Assembly: GCA_038277395.1 (NCBI GenBank)
Contig: CM076192.1
Location: forward strand, 55,413,119-55,477,118
Length of the DNA stretch: 64,000 nucleotides
From: Dryocosmus kuriphilus
Lineage: Eukaryota; Arthropoda; Insecta; Hymenoptera; Cynipidae
Direction: 5' to 3'
Under the pieces are notes generated by a model. That model searched no databases. It was given only the letters and a program-made list of their open reading frames with translations, and was not told the DNA's origin. The position numbers and the translations under genes were made by a program. This document shows, piece after piece, positions 19,850-31,994 of this stretch. Each line of letters opens with the position of its first letter. Position 1 is the stretch's first letter.

Positions 19850-20520
19850 CATTGTAGATTGGTAAAGTTTTTTTGTGATTTTCTAAATTTTCACAATACA
19901 GGTTTTCGATTCTTAAAAGTAAAACGATGAATCTTATAAATAAATTTTGTAGCTCTTTCCAAGGTGAACAATTCTGCTTGCATAGTTTTGATGAAAAGCG
20001 GTTTTCTTTATATTTCATAACATATTTCACGAATAACTGAAAAACTACGCGTCTGATGAAAAAAATGATAGAAAACAAATTTGTAGATCTTTTTGAGCCG
20101 AACAACTTTGTTTATTATTATTTTTCGTATCTTGGATAGTTTGGCGGAAAATTTGAAAATATTGATTTTTAATAACGTTTTGTCGATTAAAACAAAACCG
20201 TGCATTTTATGAAAAAATGGTTCAATCAAAATTGGTAGATATTTTTGAATTGAATAAGTTTGTTCTTTACCAATTTTTTGTATCTTGAGTATTTTGGCGG
20301 GAAACCAGAGTTTTTTAATTTTAATAGCGTTTTCTTGATTAAAACAAAGACCGTTCATTTTATCAAAAAATGGTTACAACAAAATTTGTAGATTTTTTTG
20401 AGGTGAACAATTTTACTTTCTTACAATTTTTTTGTATCTCTCATAGTTTAGCCGGAAGATGGATTTTTTGATTTTGTGAAAACCGTTTTTGATGGATAAA
20501 ACCATAAATGTTGGTCAAAA
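19850..20520. repeat. Diverged tandem repeat, period ~135-160 bp
   Basis: Four diverged units share a core resembling AAAATTTGTAGAT-TTTTTGA-GTGAACAA followed by a TTTTTGTATCTT-ATAGTTT-GCGG stretch. Cores begin near 19945, 20080, 20240 and 20383. Some units also contain GATTAAAACAAA-CGT-CATTTTAT. No stable reading frame. Confidence 0.65.
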
Positions 20521-20720
20521 GCCGCTGGTTAACGAACTCGTCCTTTCTTTTTACCCCTTAAAGAAGTGTACCAAAGCGCACTCCAATCCGATTAGTCCTT
20601 CGAAATTTATCGCGATCACAGACGACGACAACAGACAGACAGACACGGTCGTAAAAACCGTTTTTTTTTCTGGTTCAGGGGGTCTCAAAACGTGGAGATT
20701 TCATGAAATCCGCGAAAGCC
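20521..20720. other. Likely end of a dispersed repeat
   Basis: Higher-complexity block with ACAGACGACGACAACAGACAGACAGACA and a CGTAAAAACCG-TTTTTTTTTC stretch, continuing the repeat above. It looks like part of an interspersed repeat rather than a gene. I cannot classify it. Confidence 0.4.
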
Positions 20721-21714
20721 AAATTTTACATAAATCTAATACCTTCTCTGATGAGAATGTAAAAATTGACAGGTCTAAGGAATCAAAAGCGAAAAGGAAA
20801 CGTATTTTCTATATAGGCATTTCGAGTTTAAAAATTTTTTTTAGCCATCTTTTCAAATTATTTCAAACATATCGGAACTTCTTGATGACAAAGAAAAAAA
20901 AAACACCAAAAAAAGGGCATTGTCACTTAAATTCTCCTGTTTATCTATTTTTCATTTCTTCAACTTTATACATTTTTTACGAGTATTTTTAGCACTTGAA
21001 GTTCCGTAGAATTCAAGATTTTTTTAAACCAGCTAGAATAACAATTTAAAAGAACTCATTTCTTGTCAGTTAAAAACCTTGGGTTGTTTAAAAGATTTTT
21101 CCAAGCGATGTATAAAAAATAATGAAATGCACTAGGTGGATGTTTAAAATATTATTTAAGGTTAAAAAAAAAATAATTTAAATAAGAGATACAAAACTCA
21201 CGTGCTTCATTTTAATTTTTCAGCTTCTGATCTTTTTTCCTAGTATATTTTTTAATCAGTAAGAAGTACCAAGGTATTTAAAATAATATTTAAAATTATA
21301 AAAAAATATTTCAAAGCACGCAAAAATAACTACGTGGAAAACATGTTCCTTTCAGTTTTTGATAGGTAGAAAAACCGAATATCTTTTTAATTTCAGCTAG
21401 AAAAATGTCATTTTTTTAAACACACACACACACACACACACATCTTTGAGATATTTTAAAAACTTGTTGCATTTACATTTTTTATACTGTAAGCATATCA
21501 CAATTTGTTGTAGCGAATTTTTGTCATCAAAATATCCTCAAATATACGGAACAAAAAACCTACTGACATTCCTAAGGTGTTATTTTTCAAATTTTTGTTG
21601 AAAGCAGGAGTCTATGAAAATTGAAACATGATACGTCTTTTATGGTGCAGTATATAAAAATGAATCTTTGGGAACATTTTTCACAATAGTTCACAATGAA
21701 AAAGTCTCTCACAA
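20721..21714. other. AT-rich non-coding region
   Basis: Low-complexity A/T-rich sequence with a (CA)n microsatellite at about 21421-21442. No gene is supported. Confidence 0.5.
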
Positions 21715-22400
21715 AACTATGTTCAGAGCCTCTTCAGCCATAATCAGAAGCATCTGCACCTACGCTATCCCAATCTGGGGCGCAACGGTATCTTTCCGCC
21801 TGGATAAACTTCAAGGAACATTCATATAAGCCTCCTCCGCTCTGCTCTTGACATCCCCTGGTTTGTCAGGAATAAACAAATCCTCAAGGAAACCCCAATA
21901 GTTTCTCCGATTCAAGCAGGCACCAAACTCGCTAAAAACCTCCGCAACTCGATTATCGATCACCCGAATCCCACTACCTCGGCACTAGCCCTTTGCACTC
22001 CAAAACCCTACGAAATAGTTCGCCGGCCTTTTTCCCTCATGAGCCCTCCCTAACTCCCATCCTTTCCTTCACCCATACATAACCCCTCAACCCAAACTCC
22101 CACAGAAACAGAATTAAACTACTCACCTTCCCACCGGTTACCCAACCTACTCTAACAAACCTCGCTTTCGGCGTTAGTAGCTTCAGGATCTCTAATCTTA
22201 AAGCTCATCCGCCCTCTCGCAACAAATCAATCTTTCTTTTCTTGCCTGTCCTCCTTCTTCACTTTCAGAGGCTAATCTTCGGGTTGGCACCCTATTGAGG
22301 AGGTGGCTTTAGTCGGTAAGCGCACCTTGCGAATCCGACACTACCCGCTCCATCTTGGGTGTCTTTTGAAGATTTACCCTCGATCCATTCAAAACAAAAA
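21715..22400 (+). mobile_element. Degenerate second copy of non-LTR family H (3' end only)
   Basis: Reads SSAIIRSICTYAIPIWGA near 21730, then LDKLQGTF and IPWFVRN-like text, matching the C-terminus of H. At 22290-22390 it has the conserved 3' block with AGTCGGTAAGCGCA and CCGACACTACCC. Many stops and frameshifts; 5'-truncated. Confidence 0.8.
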
Positions 22401-22642
22401 CAGGAACATTTTTCTAGCATTCTGGTCATTCTCATTCTCGTCACCATTCTTTCTCATCCTCTCCGTGATCGTAAGTACTTCGTACGTCTACAAATCTAAA
22501 ACGTCTAAAAATTGTTGAAAACAGTACTCAATTCAAATCGAGTGGAGTAAAGGTGTTTGTATCGCACTCCACTGACAGCGGCGCTCTGCGCGCGTCAACA
22601 ACGGAAGCTCATGGCGGCCGTCCGGCCGCCAATACTAACACG

Positions 22643-23885
22643 ATGAACCCAGAACCAGTCTGGGAACTAGCTGTGAGGAGAAGCATGCTGAGGAACAGGA
22701 AGTCTGCAACAAAAACGGAAAATAAAAACCTGAAGAAGGCGACACCAGCTCGGGAATCATTACCCGTACCTACTCATAACAGGTATAGCTCGCTTGAGCA
22801 GATCGACCACAATTCCGGCGACAAACATCAAGAAGATATGGACCACGAGACATCTAGCAAAGTTTCAGACCGTTCTCCTAACTACGAACAGGAGATCAGT
22901 AAGCCTAGGCTACCATTACCAATAGTGGTAACTTCATAAATAACCATACTGAACGTACTGATTACACAACTAAATTAGAAAATGGAGCCCGCGCCAAGGA
23001 TTAAAATTAATAACCAAAGCTATACCTTCAAACCCCAAACGGACCAAGATCACTCCACGTTAATCAAAATTTTCACCGAATGCAAATTGAGTTTCCACAC
23101 ATTCACTGCGAAAGGAGAGAAGCCACTGAAAACTAAAGGGTCTACCAAACTTCGCCACCAGTGACATCATGGAGGACCTCAAGGAATAGGAAGTTCCAAT
23201 CATAACCTGCATAAAGTTGGGACAGAAAGGAAATGGCAATCAGCGTTGCCCATTCTACTTGATCATCGTGAGTCCAACTACATAAATTGGGAAGATTCTC
23301 AGAATCCAATATGTCCACAACGTCAAAATAAGAATGGAAAGGGACAAGAATCCGACCGGGACGACCCAGTGCCATCAATTTCAACAATTTGGGCATGATA
23401 CTGCCCACTGCAATCACTCCCCGAAGTGCGTAAAATGCACTGGCGAACAAGAAGACAGAAGGCCCTGGCTGCGTCAACTGCAAGCGAAAACACACGGCCA
23501 ATTATCGTAAGTGACCTAAATACATAGAGCATGTCAACAAGATACAGCTGAGGAGAGCTCAGAGAAATCTGCAGCTACAGCCACCAATTAGATCAGCATC
23601 GAACATCTCATCTGCCGCTTTTCCAACTATGCGTCCGACGAGACCACAAGCTGCGCCAAATCCACGGATCAATCGTCATGGATCAGGAAGCCAACCAGCA
23701 GGAGCCCAGCAACGACACCTTCAGCACGATTAGTGAGTGATATAAATGATGAACTTCACAAAATGGATCAATTAATAGAATTGAGTAATGTTCTCGAAAC
23801 TTTAAAGAATATTAATAGCAAACTAGTAAATTGTAGAACTAAGTTTGAAAGATTTCAAGTAATCACGAAATATCTCTTAGAATAT
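22643..23885 (+). pseudogene. C ORF1, gag-like remnant
   Basis: The ATG at 22643 begins MNPEPVWELAVRRSML, followed by NRYSSLEQID, the usual N-terminal pattern of these gag-like proteins. A stop at 22937-22939 and later frame changes break it. A zinc-knuckle region is recognisable across frames at about 23360-23520 (CHQFQQFGHD, then PKCVKC, then VNCKRKHTANY). The C-terminal helix is seen at 23740-23885. Confidence 0.7.
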
Positions 23886-23901
23886 TAACCGGATCTGGGA
23901 T

Positions 23902-26524
23902 ATGAGACAAATGATCAATAGAGTGGCCAGATTACTTATTTCATATTGGAATGAAAATGGACTCAAAGAGAACATTTTAGAATTAACATCTTATCGTCAT
24001 AATCGGAATAGTGGTATTATGTTAATTTGTGAAATAAAGTTCAAAAGTAATTCCAAGAGTAAAATAAATGGTTAGAATAAGGTTAGAAAAGACAGGGAGA
24101 GTAACACAGCTGGGGGAGGTGTAGCAATAATAATTAGAAAAGATATACAATATCATAAAATAGACTTGAACACAGAAAATGTAGAAGCAATAGGAAACCA
24201 ATGAAAAAACGAACTGAAAATAATATCTGTATACTTGCCGCCACGAAAAACACTAACAAATACAGACCTAGATAAACTTTTTGCAGTGGATAGGAAAGTA
24301 CTGATTGCAGACGATCTTAACTCAAAACACACTTTCTGGAATTATCCTATTAACAAAAAAAACGAAAATAAGCTTTACAAATACCTGGGGAAAAATCCCT
24401 ATAATCTGGACCGTCCAGATGGGTACACCTTGTACCCTTGCAATTACTCAGCTCGACCCAGCACTGTAGACATAATACTTACAAAAAACGTGAAAAACGT
24501 AGTTAGAGTCCAAACTATAAATGAACTCTACTCTGATCACAACCCAGTAATAATCGAACTCAATAATCTCAATGATATACAAAATACGGGTAAAACCTTT
24601 CTTAATTATAAACTGGCTAACTGGGAGGGATTCAGGGAAAATGTCCACTCAAAGGTCAAAATACAATATAAATTCGAAACCAATAAAAAAATTGATGGAA
24701 GTTTAGTAATCTTACACATGTCGTTAATGATGCAATAGCTGACAATATCCCGATAGCACCACCTTAAAGTTAAAACGCCTCCTCATATCAAACAATTAAT
24801 GCAAGAAAGAAATAAATCAAATAAAAAATGGCAAAGAAGCAGGAACCCAATTTTCAAGAAAATTACCAATAGATTCACTAAAATAATTAATATAGATAAC
24901 TAGAAACACAGAAATAGTAATTGGTCTAAAAAATTTTCAAAATTAGAAATAAAGGATAATTCCCTGGAGAATATAACCAAGTCCTTGAGGAAAAATCGCT
25001 CTAACGCAATACCAATACTCCACGGACCACAAGGGCTAGTATTCCAAGCCAAAGCTAAAGCCAACGTCCTTGCATACCAATATGAAAAAGTACACGGAAT
25101 GACGACAGACATGAGTGATGACTAAACTGAAAAAATTATCAACCAATGGTATGATGAAATCGAAGGCTCTGAGTTTGACCCAGATACGATAAACTTAGTT
25201 ACACCGAATGAAGTCAAATTAGCGATCCAAAGAACACAACCAAAAAGAGTTCCGGGATATGATAATATAACGAATAGAGTTCTCAAAAACCTACCCGAAA
25301 AAATTATAGTACTTACCAGTTACCTATTCAATTCATGCTTGAAACTTTCGTATTTCCAGAATGCGTGAAAAAAGGCAATTTTACTTCTCATACACAAAGC
25401 AAAGAAAGACAAACTCTTCCCTCAGAGCTATCGACCAATCAGCCTACTACCAACATTAAGCAAAATATTTGAAAGAATGATTTATAAAAGACTCCTCGAT
25501 CACGAGAAAGGATTCAAACAAATAATTCCCGAAAAATTTGGATTTAGACAAGGTCGCAGTACGGTTCATCAACTCTTGAGACTAACAAATCGCATTAGCA
25601 CTAATTATAACGAAAATAAGTGTAGAGCGCTCTTACTATTAAACATAGAGAAGGCCTTCGACACGGTGTGGCACAAGGGACTCATATTCAAGCTCAGGAA
25701 AATGAATATTCCATTACATATAGTTAAAATCACGATTAGTTACTTGAAAGACAGGAAACTCCAGGTTCAGATTAATGATAGTTACTTAGATGATCATAAC
25801 GTGAAGGCTGGGGTACCCCAGGGATCCATTCTTGGTCCGCGTTATTTTATACTGAAAAGGCAATGTTCGCGGACGACACTGCCATTATAGCGACTTCATT
25901 AAACAGAAATATGGCAATCCGTTATCTGAACAGACAAACGACTAAATTAGAAGATTATTATACTAAGTGGAAAGTCAAAATCAACGTAGAAAAGACCGAA
26001 TTGATCATTTTCACTAAAAAAAGATTTAAAGAGAAAACTGCGCCCCTCTGTGTATATGTATGGTAAAGAAATCGAATATAAAAAAGTAGTCAAATACCTT
26101 AGACAACACTTAAAAGCAACCCTCACTTTTAGTGTTCATGTGGGAGAAGCGTGTAAAAAAGGATACAAGACTATAGGCATACTGTATCCATTAACTCTGT
26201 AGAGATAGTGGCTAGAGTCCCACAAATAAACTAATATTGCTGAAAATTATTATCAGACCTATTATGTTATATTCTGCTCCCATCTGGAGTAATACGTGCG
26301 AAACAAATTATAAGAAACTGCAAACAGTACAAAATAAGTTCCTGAAAATGATAGAGAGCACCAAAATAATTAGAGAACTGCATAATAAATATAACATTAG
26401 CACAATTAAGAATCAAGTCTATAAACTAACCAAAACCTGGTATGAAGAGCAATTGAAAAATATAGATACAATCAAACACATCCCATTAAGGAACCAAGAT
26501 ACTGCACAGATACTTCAAAATTAA
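23902..26524 (+). pseudogene. C ORF2, endonuclease/reverse transcriptase remnant
   Basis: Endonuclease: LISYWNENGLKEN near 23935, then a frame with KVLIADDLNSKHTFWN (Ala-Asp-Asp where Tyr-Gly-Asp is usual) and LYSDHNPVIIEL. Reverse transcriptase: SYRPISLLPTLSKIFER near 25430, KFGFRQGRSTVHQL, IEKAFDTVWHKGLIFKL, GVPQGSILGPRYF, MFADDTAI (25863), then LYSAPIWSNTCE. Multiple stops, and a deletion near 25850 joins GPRYFIL directly towards the FADD block. Confidence 0.85.
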
Positions 26525-26746
26525 ACATAAACTCCCCCATCACATACTTATTAATGGAAAACTTCGTGGGACATGAGTCCAACCTCCTGCAGGTATGTAA
26601 ATATTGTACAGTACTAGGCTAAATTAGGTTAATCTCTCATGCGTGTTAAACGGATACCAGGATACATACTATAAACTACTTCATACTGTATGTAACTATG
26701 TAACGATACATTGACCAATAAATATCTTTGGAAACTTAAAAAAAAA

Positions 26747-29100
26747 CGTTGTTCTAGCATCATGAAATAATGAATACAAAAATTGGCATGCATGAAAATA
26801 ACTGAAAATTATGAAAATAATAATTTTCTAAGACACATTTTAATAATGCGCAAAACTTATAGCTGCGCTGTTGTCAATAAACTTTTATTTCCGTAACGAA
26901 ACTTCGTATTATTTCAATACAATTTTTTTTAGATTTTATTTCTGTTTCCAAAACCCGTCCTTATTATTATCAAGCTTATGGTTTATATTTCTTAATCGTT
27001 TGAACATTCGGAAGGCATTGTGATATTTTTGGTAGAAAATTTAGTGAAAATACGGTAATCTAAAGAACAAAAAAAGTTTCCATGCTTTCATATATAAAAT
27101 ATAAAAAATTCCTGCTTCAAAAATAAAATCCCGTAGAGCCTCGGTGGCTCAGGTGGTAGTCGCCGGCCTTGCAAGAAAGAGGTTCTTCCGGGTGTCGAAT
27201 CGTGAGTCGGGCTAACAATGGAGTTTACTATGTACTTCTATCAAGGGTTTTCGTGGTTCGGAACCTACGTTAGTTTCAGTTTAACATTTTCTTTATTGCT
27301 CATACGGTACATTTATTTGTTAATGACTGCTGTAGTAAATTCTAGGATTCCTATCTTACATTGCGATATCCACCCTAATAATTTATTAAAATAGCAGAAG
27401 TTTCAGTCTTGATAGTTGTTACAATTTTGGTTCATGTAATATTTGCTCAGGAAAAAATAGGAGTATAAAAACCTGTTTAGATGCTTAGATACTTAAGCCT
27501 ACTAAGAACTATGGAACCTAACGTTAAAATGTTGGTCCCCTCATAAAGAGGCCATCCGGTAATAAGCGTTGAATAGAGAAAAATTAATATTTTCAGATTT
27601 CAGCGTAGAAGTGAATATTATTTTATTCTTTTGAATGCGCAATTTTTTCATTTGTCTAAAATGCCATTATAAGAATAGGATATCTCCGAAACTAATTCAC
27701 TTCTATTTTCATAGCGACCGTCGCGTAGTTTCCTATTTCCCAAAAGAGAACGTGTTTTCAATATATTTAATTCCTTCTAACTGTACCGGTAAGCACACCT
27801 CACAGAGATGTTTTGTATTCCGCAAAAGTGGTCATATTTTGAGTTTATTTAATTCCTTCTAATTAGTTCACAAAATATGTGTAATAAATTGTTTTATTTC
27901 CTTTATGTGAAATATAAGTTTTGAAATTTTAATTCTAATCAATTCAAATCTGCCTCTCTCGAATTAAAATTATTTTAATTCACACATTTGAATAGATTTC
28001 ATCTGTAATGTATTCTCCTCAATGTTAGCAGAGATTAATGCATTTTTTAACACGTTTAAATAAATTATTAAAATATAAATAACTCTAAATTTGAATATTT
28101 TCTGAATGTATAAGTTAGAAAACGATTTAATAATGAAAAAATTAGGTTAAATAAATGAATCATAAATAATATGTAATAGTAATTAGTAAAGATAATTGAT
28201 AATAATAAGGTATAATTATTTTTAATAATTATAATAATTTTCCTTGTGGTATAAGTAAAGAATAATTATTTATAAATGTTATTGAAATGTGTAAGAAAAT
28301 AAATAATTCATAGTAAAAAAATAAAGAAAGATAAAATTACACCATATGAGATGTGCATTTTATTAAATCTCTTGAAACCTTTTTAATTATTTTTAAATCC
28401 TTTAAAAATAAATTGTAATTATTAAAAATGACAGTATAATACAAAATATTTATTAATGAGGAAACAATCCATAAATTTCAATTCGATATAGCGTTCTCAA
28501 AGTGAAATTATTTTAAGCTTTTCTGCTCCTTCTTTTACATTCTTCTACTTTTTAATTCTTTTTAATACTCTTCTGTGAAATTTTGTTGTCGATTGAGGGG
28601 AATAGGATTTGCACTTTTTCTTTTCCGTTGGGGGATTTTTAGATGGAGGAAAAATCGCGTATTCATAAGAATCCAAATTCTTAATTCTTCTGAATTTAAC
28701 GCTAATTACCGGGCAGTGATATTTGTGTGTTTGTAATTATTCTGGAACACTTCTAAAACCCGTAAAAGGGAACGGAGTATAAACGAAAAATAAAATAAAA
28801 TCCCGTACAATTTCCGCACGCTTAAATACATTATTTTTTGGAAAAACAGATAATATTTATTGACTTACAGGCGGTAGTCTAAAGAATAGAAATTTTCTCA
28901 AAATTTAGGGTAGATAAAATGTCACCCCTTTTTGGATTTTCAGTTTTGAATTTTATTCAAATCAAGTTATTTTTTACGTTTTTTTTTTCAATCTGAAGAG
29001 CTGAAACAAAATGACAAGAATAAAATTTAAAAATTGGAAGTATTTTCAAAGTAAATTCATCATGTTTGATCGAAGAGGAAACCAACGTCAAAAGTATTTG
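26747..29100. other. Long AT-rich region, mostly empty
   Basis: Apart from the tRNA-like block at 27138-27205, I see only A/T-rich low-complexity sequence with no supported gene. Confidence 0.5.
27138..27205 (+). repeat. tRNA-like sequence, possible SINE head
   Basis: Contains GTGGCTCAGGTGGTAG (A-box-like), then CCGGCCTTGCAAG (an anticodon-stem-like block with TGC in the loop), then GGGTGTCGAATCG (a degraded B box). This is the layout of a tRNA-Ala-like gene, but the acceptor arms do not pair well and the B box is mutated. It is more likely a SINE promoter or tRNA pseudogene than a working tRNA. Confidence 0.5.
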
Positions 29101-29102
29101 GT

Positions 29103-29118
29103 GGCCCTGAAAAGGGCC
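29103..29118 (-). terminator. Histone 3' stem-loop of H1
   Basis: On the minus strand GGCCCTTTTCAGGGCC, a perfect match to the histone mRNA stem-loop consensus, about 50 bp after the H1 stop. Confidence 0.92.
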
Positions 29119-29166
29119 GTTATTATTGAATAGTGTGTTAAATTTCAAAAGAACTTTATCTCCTAT

Positions 29167-29637
29167 TTACTTCTTTGCTACTTTCTTCGCTGCTGGTTTT
29201 TTTTGCTTTGGGAGCAGCAGTACGAGCCTTCTTCGCTGGAGATGCTGCCTTCGATGCTTTTTTGGGAGCAGCCTTGGTGACCTTAGGCTTGGCGGTAGTT
29301 GATTTCGCCTTGGGTGGTTTAGCAGCAACCTTAGCTGTCGTCTTCTTCTTTTCGGCAACAGCCTTCTTTGCTTTGGGAGCTGCCTTCTTCGGGGAAACTG
29401 GTTTCTTTGCGCGTTTGGTGGCTGCTGGTTTCTTTGCAACCTTCGATGCAGCAGACTTGGCAGATTTCGGTTTTGTACCTTTCACTGCGAGCTTGAAAGA
29501 TCCTGAAGCACCTTTTCCCTTAGGCTGAACCAATTTGCCACTGGCAACAGCACTCTTCAAATACTTCTTGATGAAAGGAGCCAACTTGTCAGCATCCACT
29601 TTATAAGTTGCAGCAACGTATTTCTTGATAACCTGAA
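29167..29637 (-). pseudogene. H1: Histone H1, 5'-truncated with a C-terminal frameshift
   Basis: Linker histone. The text starts abruptly inside the winged-helix globular domain (VIKKYVAATYKVDADK, then LAPFIKKYLKSAVASGKL and GKGASGSFKLA) and continues into a long Lys/Ala/Pro-rich tail. The N-terminal tail and the first helices are absent: homology stops at a 14-bp perfect palindrome (29638-29651). A length change in a T/A run near 29200 shifts the frame, so the original ending PAAKKVAKK is in another frame (stop 29167-29169). No promoter remains. Confidence 0.9.
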
Positions 29638-29689
29638 GGGATGATCATCCCCGTGAAGTTAGCACAGCAACTATGAAAAAAACTAGTTT

Positions 29690-30217
29690 TATCATATGGA
29701 ATCGTTTGGAGGTCGTTTGGAGGTGTTTGGTAGTCCACTTTGGATGTTTGGAGGTCAAAACTCAAAAAGTTATGGCTTTTTCAAATTTGGGGTGCTAACT
29801 TCACGTAGCACCCCACTTTTTAATATTTCTCAAAAATTCCTTTTGGTATCGTTTGGAGGTCGTTTGTTGATGTTTGGTAGTCATCTCTGGACGTTTGGTG
29901 GTGAAAATTCAAAAAGATATGGGACTTTCAAAAAAAATTACAGCACCCCAACATTTCGCATTTTAGAACTTCTTTCGCACCAATCGATTCAAAATCGTTT
30001 GGAGGTGTTTGGTAGTCCAATTTTATTGTTAAACAATGAAAAACAACGAATTTATCGTAATTTTAAAATTTCTCTAAAACATGACAATTGTCAGTGCGCA
30101 TATGTTTCGCGCATATGGCCGCCTCGGCAAGTCGGCTGCGCACTCGTCATTGGCGCGCAAATTTTAAAAATAAAGAATGCCAGACATACGATAAAGACTA
30201 TTACAGTATTCTTATAG
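29690..30217 (+). repeat. Tandem repeat, ~146-bp period, with a long open frame
   Basis: Three units start near 29698, 29844 and 29990, each opening with TCGTTTGGAGGT and continuing TTTGGTAGTCCA. Because the period is close to a multiple of three, one frame stays open for 173 codons with a repeated peptide (SFGGRLEVFGSPLWMFGG, then SFGGRLLMFGSHLWTFGG). There is no codon-level sign of a known family. It is probably repeat DNA rather than a gene. Confidence 0.6.
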
Positions 30218-30397
30218 AAATTTACTTGCCTATTATATGTACAATGTACATATACTACTTTTAAGGAAATTTCGTTAAATTTATTTGTTATTAATCTTCT
30301 CTTCACTGAAAAACGTCGTATTGTGTTAATGAATAGAGATCTCTTTTAAATTAGTTGGGAAATATAATTTTATTTATTTTTATGAAATACAATTTTC

Positions 30398-30723
30398 TCT
30401 TTTAATTTAATATTATATAAATATAAATTTCATAAAAATAATATCACACGTTATACCGATATCACATATTTTACCGAACTTTGGGTTAGTAAAAATAACG
30501 ACTTATGTTTAAGTTTTTATAACACACTTATGCCGATATCACATATTTTACCGAACTTTGGTTTAGTGAAAATAACGACTTATGTTTAAGTTTTTATAAC
30601 ATACTATTTTTTTCTTACATTAGCATTTACGAATCATTGAAGGGCCTTGAAAACTGTAGCAGCGCATAAGACCCATAGCTACGGAAACTGCAAAGGACTG
30701 ATACGTTTAATTGACATTTGTAG

Positions 30724-30814
<91 letters not shown>

Positions 30815-31916
30815 TGTTTTATTATTATACAGTTTTAAAAAGTACAGACACACACACACGCACACACATATATATATATATTTATATATGTAATATAATA
30901 TGTGCATTACATGTACAACTTTTACTTAAAGGTATCAGGACTTTGCAGTTTCAGTAGCCATGGTTCTTATGCGTTGCTACAGTTTTCAAAGCCCTAAAAA
31001 GGTGAAAATTTCTTGAAAAAAAAATTAAAGTATAGTTTTCGATGTATTTTTATCCGTAGGATTCAAATTTTTCTTTAGAAATCTTTGTAAAACCCCCTAA
31101 TCTGACTTCGGATTTGAATTCAGCGATGAAAAAAACATATACTTATATACTATCACAACCATAGTAAATACATTAATTGTACCCATATAATAGTTCAATA
31201 CAACGTAGAATTGTGATGCATTCGTGTACAATCTTGAATTAATATTGTTAAAACAAATTTTTCGTCATTTTTATTAATTAGAGGAAAACCAGAATTGACT
31301 TTTTTATATCAAATCCAACAACTGAATTACTTTGACAGCTCTTATTGTATCAGTACTAGGGTGGCTTAAAAATAAATTGGAAAATTTTTTTAATGGTACA
31401 AGGACACGCATCCCCCATTTTGTGAGGTTTCCGAAATAAAAAGTCCATATTTTTCTTTCTTTTTTCTTTTAGTTTTTAGTGCTGCCGCAAGGACACCGAA
31501 AAATACATGGAATTTTACATGAGAAAATGATGTTTTTTTAGAAAAAGGAGGTACATATTTTTGAGTTTATAATTAGCTTTCAGGACATTATCAAACTTTT
31601 TTGAAGAGTCTTTAAGGAATAATTTCTGATAAACAACTTTAAATTTTTACTCCCTCCCCTGTCTTCTTCTGCAGAGACCCAAAAATTCCCCAAAAAACTG
31701 AAATTGAGAATTTTGCCCGAAATTGTCACAGAAGAGCTTTGTTTTTCCATTTCCTCATTAAAACTGGTTGTTACTAGATAAGAAAAACATTTTTTATCAT
31801 TTTTCAACTAATTTTTAATTGTTTAAACAATTTAAATTTGTTTAAGTAATTTTTTGTGACAGCATATCAGGAGGTCATTTTTTGCATTTAACTAGACAAT
31901 AGGACATTTTGTAAAG
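30398..31916. repeat. Left arm of a 3-kb palindrome beside the gap
   Basis: Reverse complement of 31995-33438 with scattered substitutions and a different (TA)n length. Within the arm are two direct copies of a ~76-bp unit (30452-30605, CCGATATCACATATTTTACC). A further inner inverted pair (about 30642-30710 against 30925-30990, with GAAAACTGTAGCA-CGCATAAGA) encloses the TA microsatellite. Confidence 0.92.
30729..30812. repeat. (TA)n microsatellite
   Basis: About 42 uninterrupted TA units in the loop of the inner fold-back. The partner arm has a shorter tract with an added (GT)n at 33017-33062. Confidence 0.98.
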
Positions 31917-31994
31917 TACTTAATTATGTTTCAAGCAGTTTTAAATTGCTTAAACAATTAAAAACCATTAAAACATAAATGAGTATTTCTAACA

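Larger units (their letters stand above)
22450..26746 (+). mobile_element. Jockey-like element C, full-length layout but degenerate
   Basis: Leader from about 22450, ORF1 from 22643, ORF2 from about 23902, 3' UTR to an A-tract at 26738-26746 preceded by AATAAA. The 3' UTR resembles that of B. Start and target-site duplication could not be fixed. It lies in the non-duplicated central part, so there is one copy here. Confidence 0.85.

Noticed and set aside
22303..22518. A separate small gene with GCLLKI text
   Set aside because: It is the conserved 3' UTR motif region of family H read in one frame. The same peptide appears in the other H copies on their UTRs.
29175..29528. 117-codon hydrophobic ORF on the plus strand
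   Set aside because: Antisense shadow of the Lys/Ala-rich H1 tail.
30627..30957. Tyr/Ile-repeat proteins
   Set aside because: Translation of the (TA)n microsatellite.
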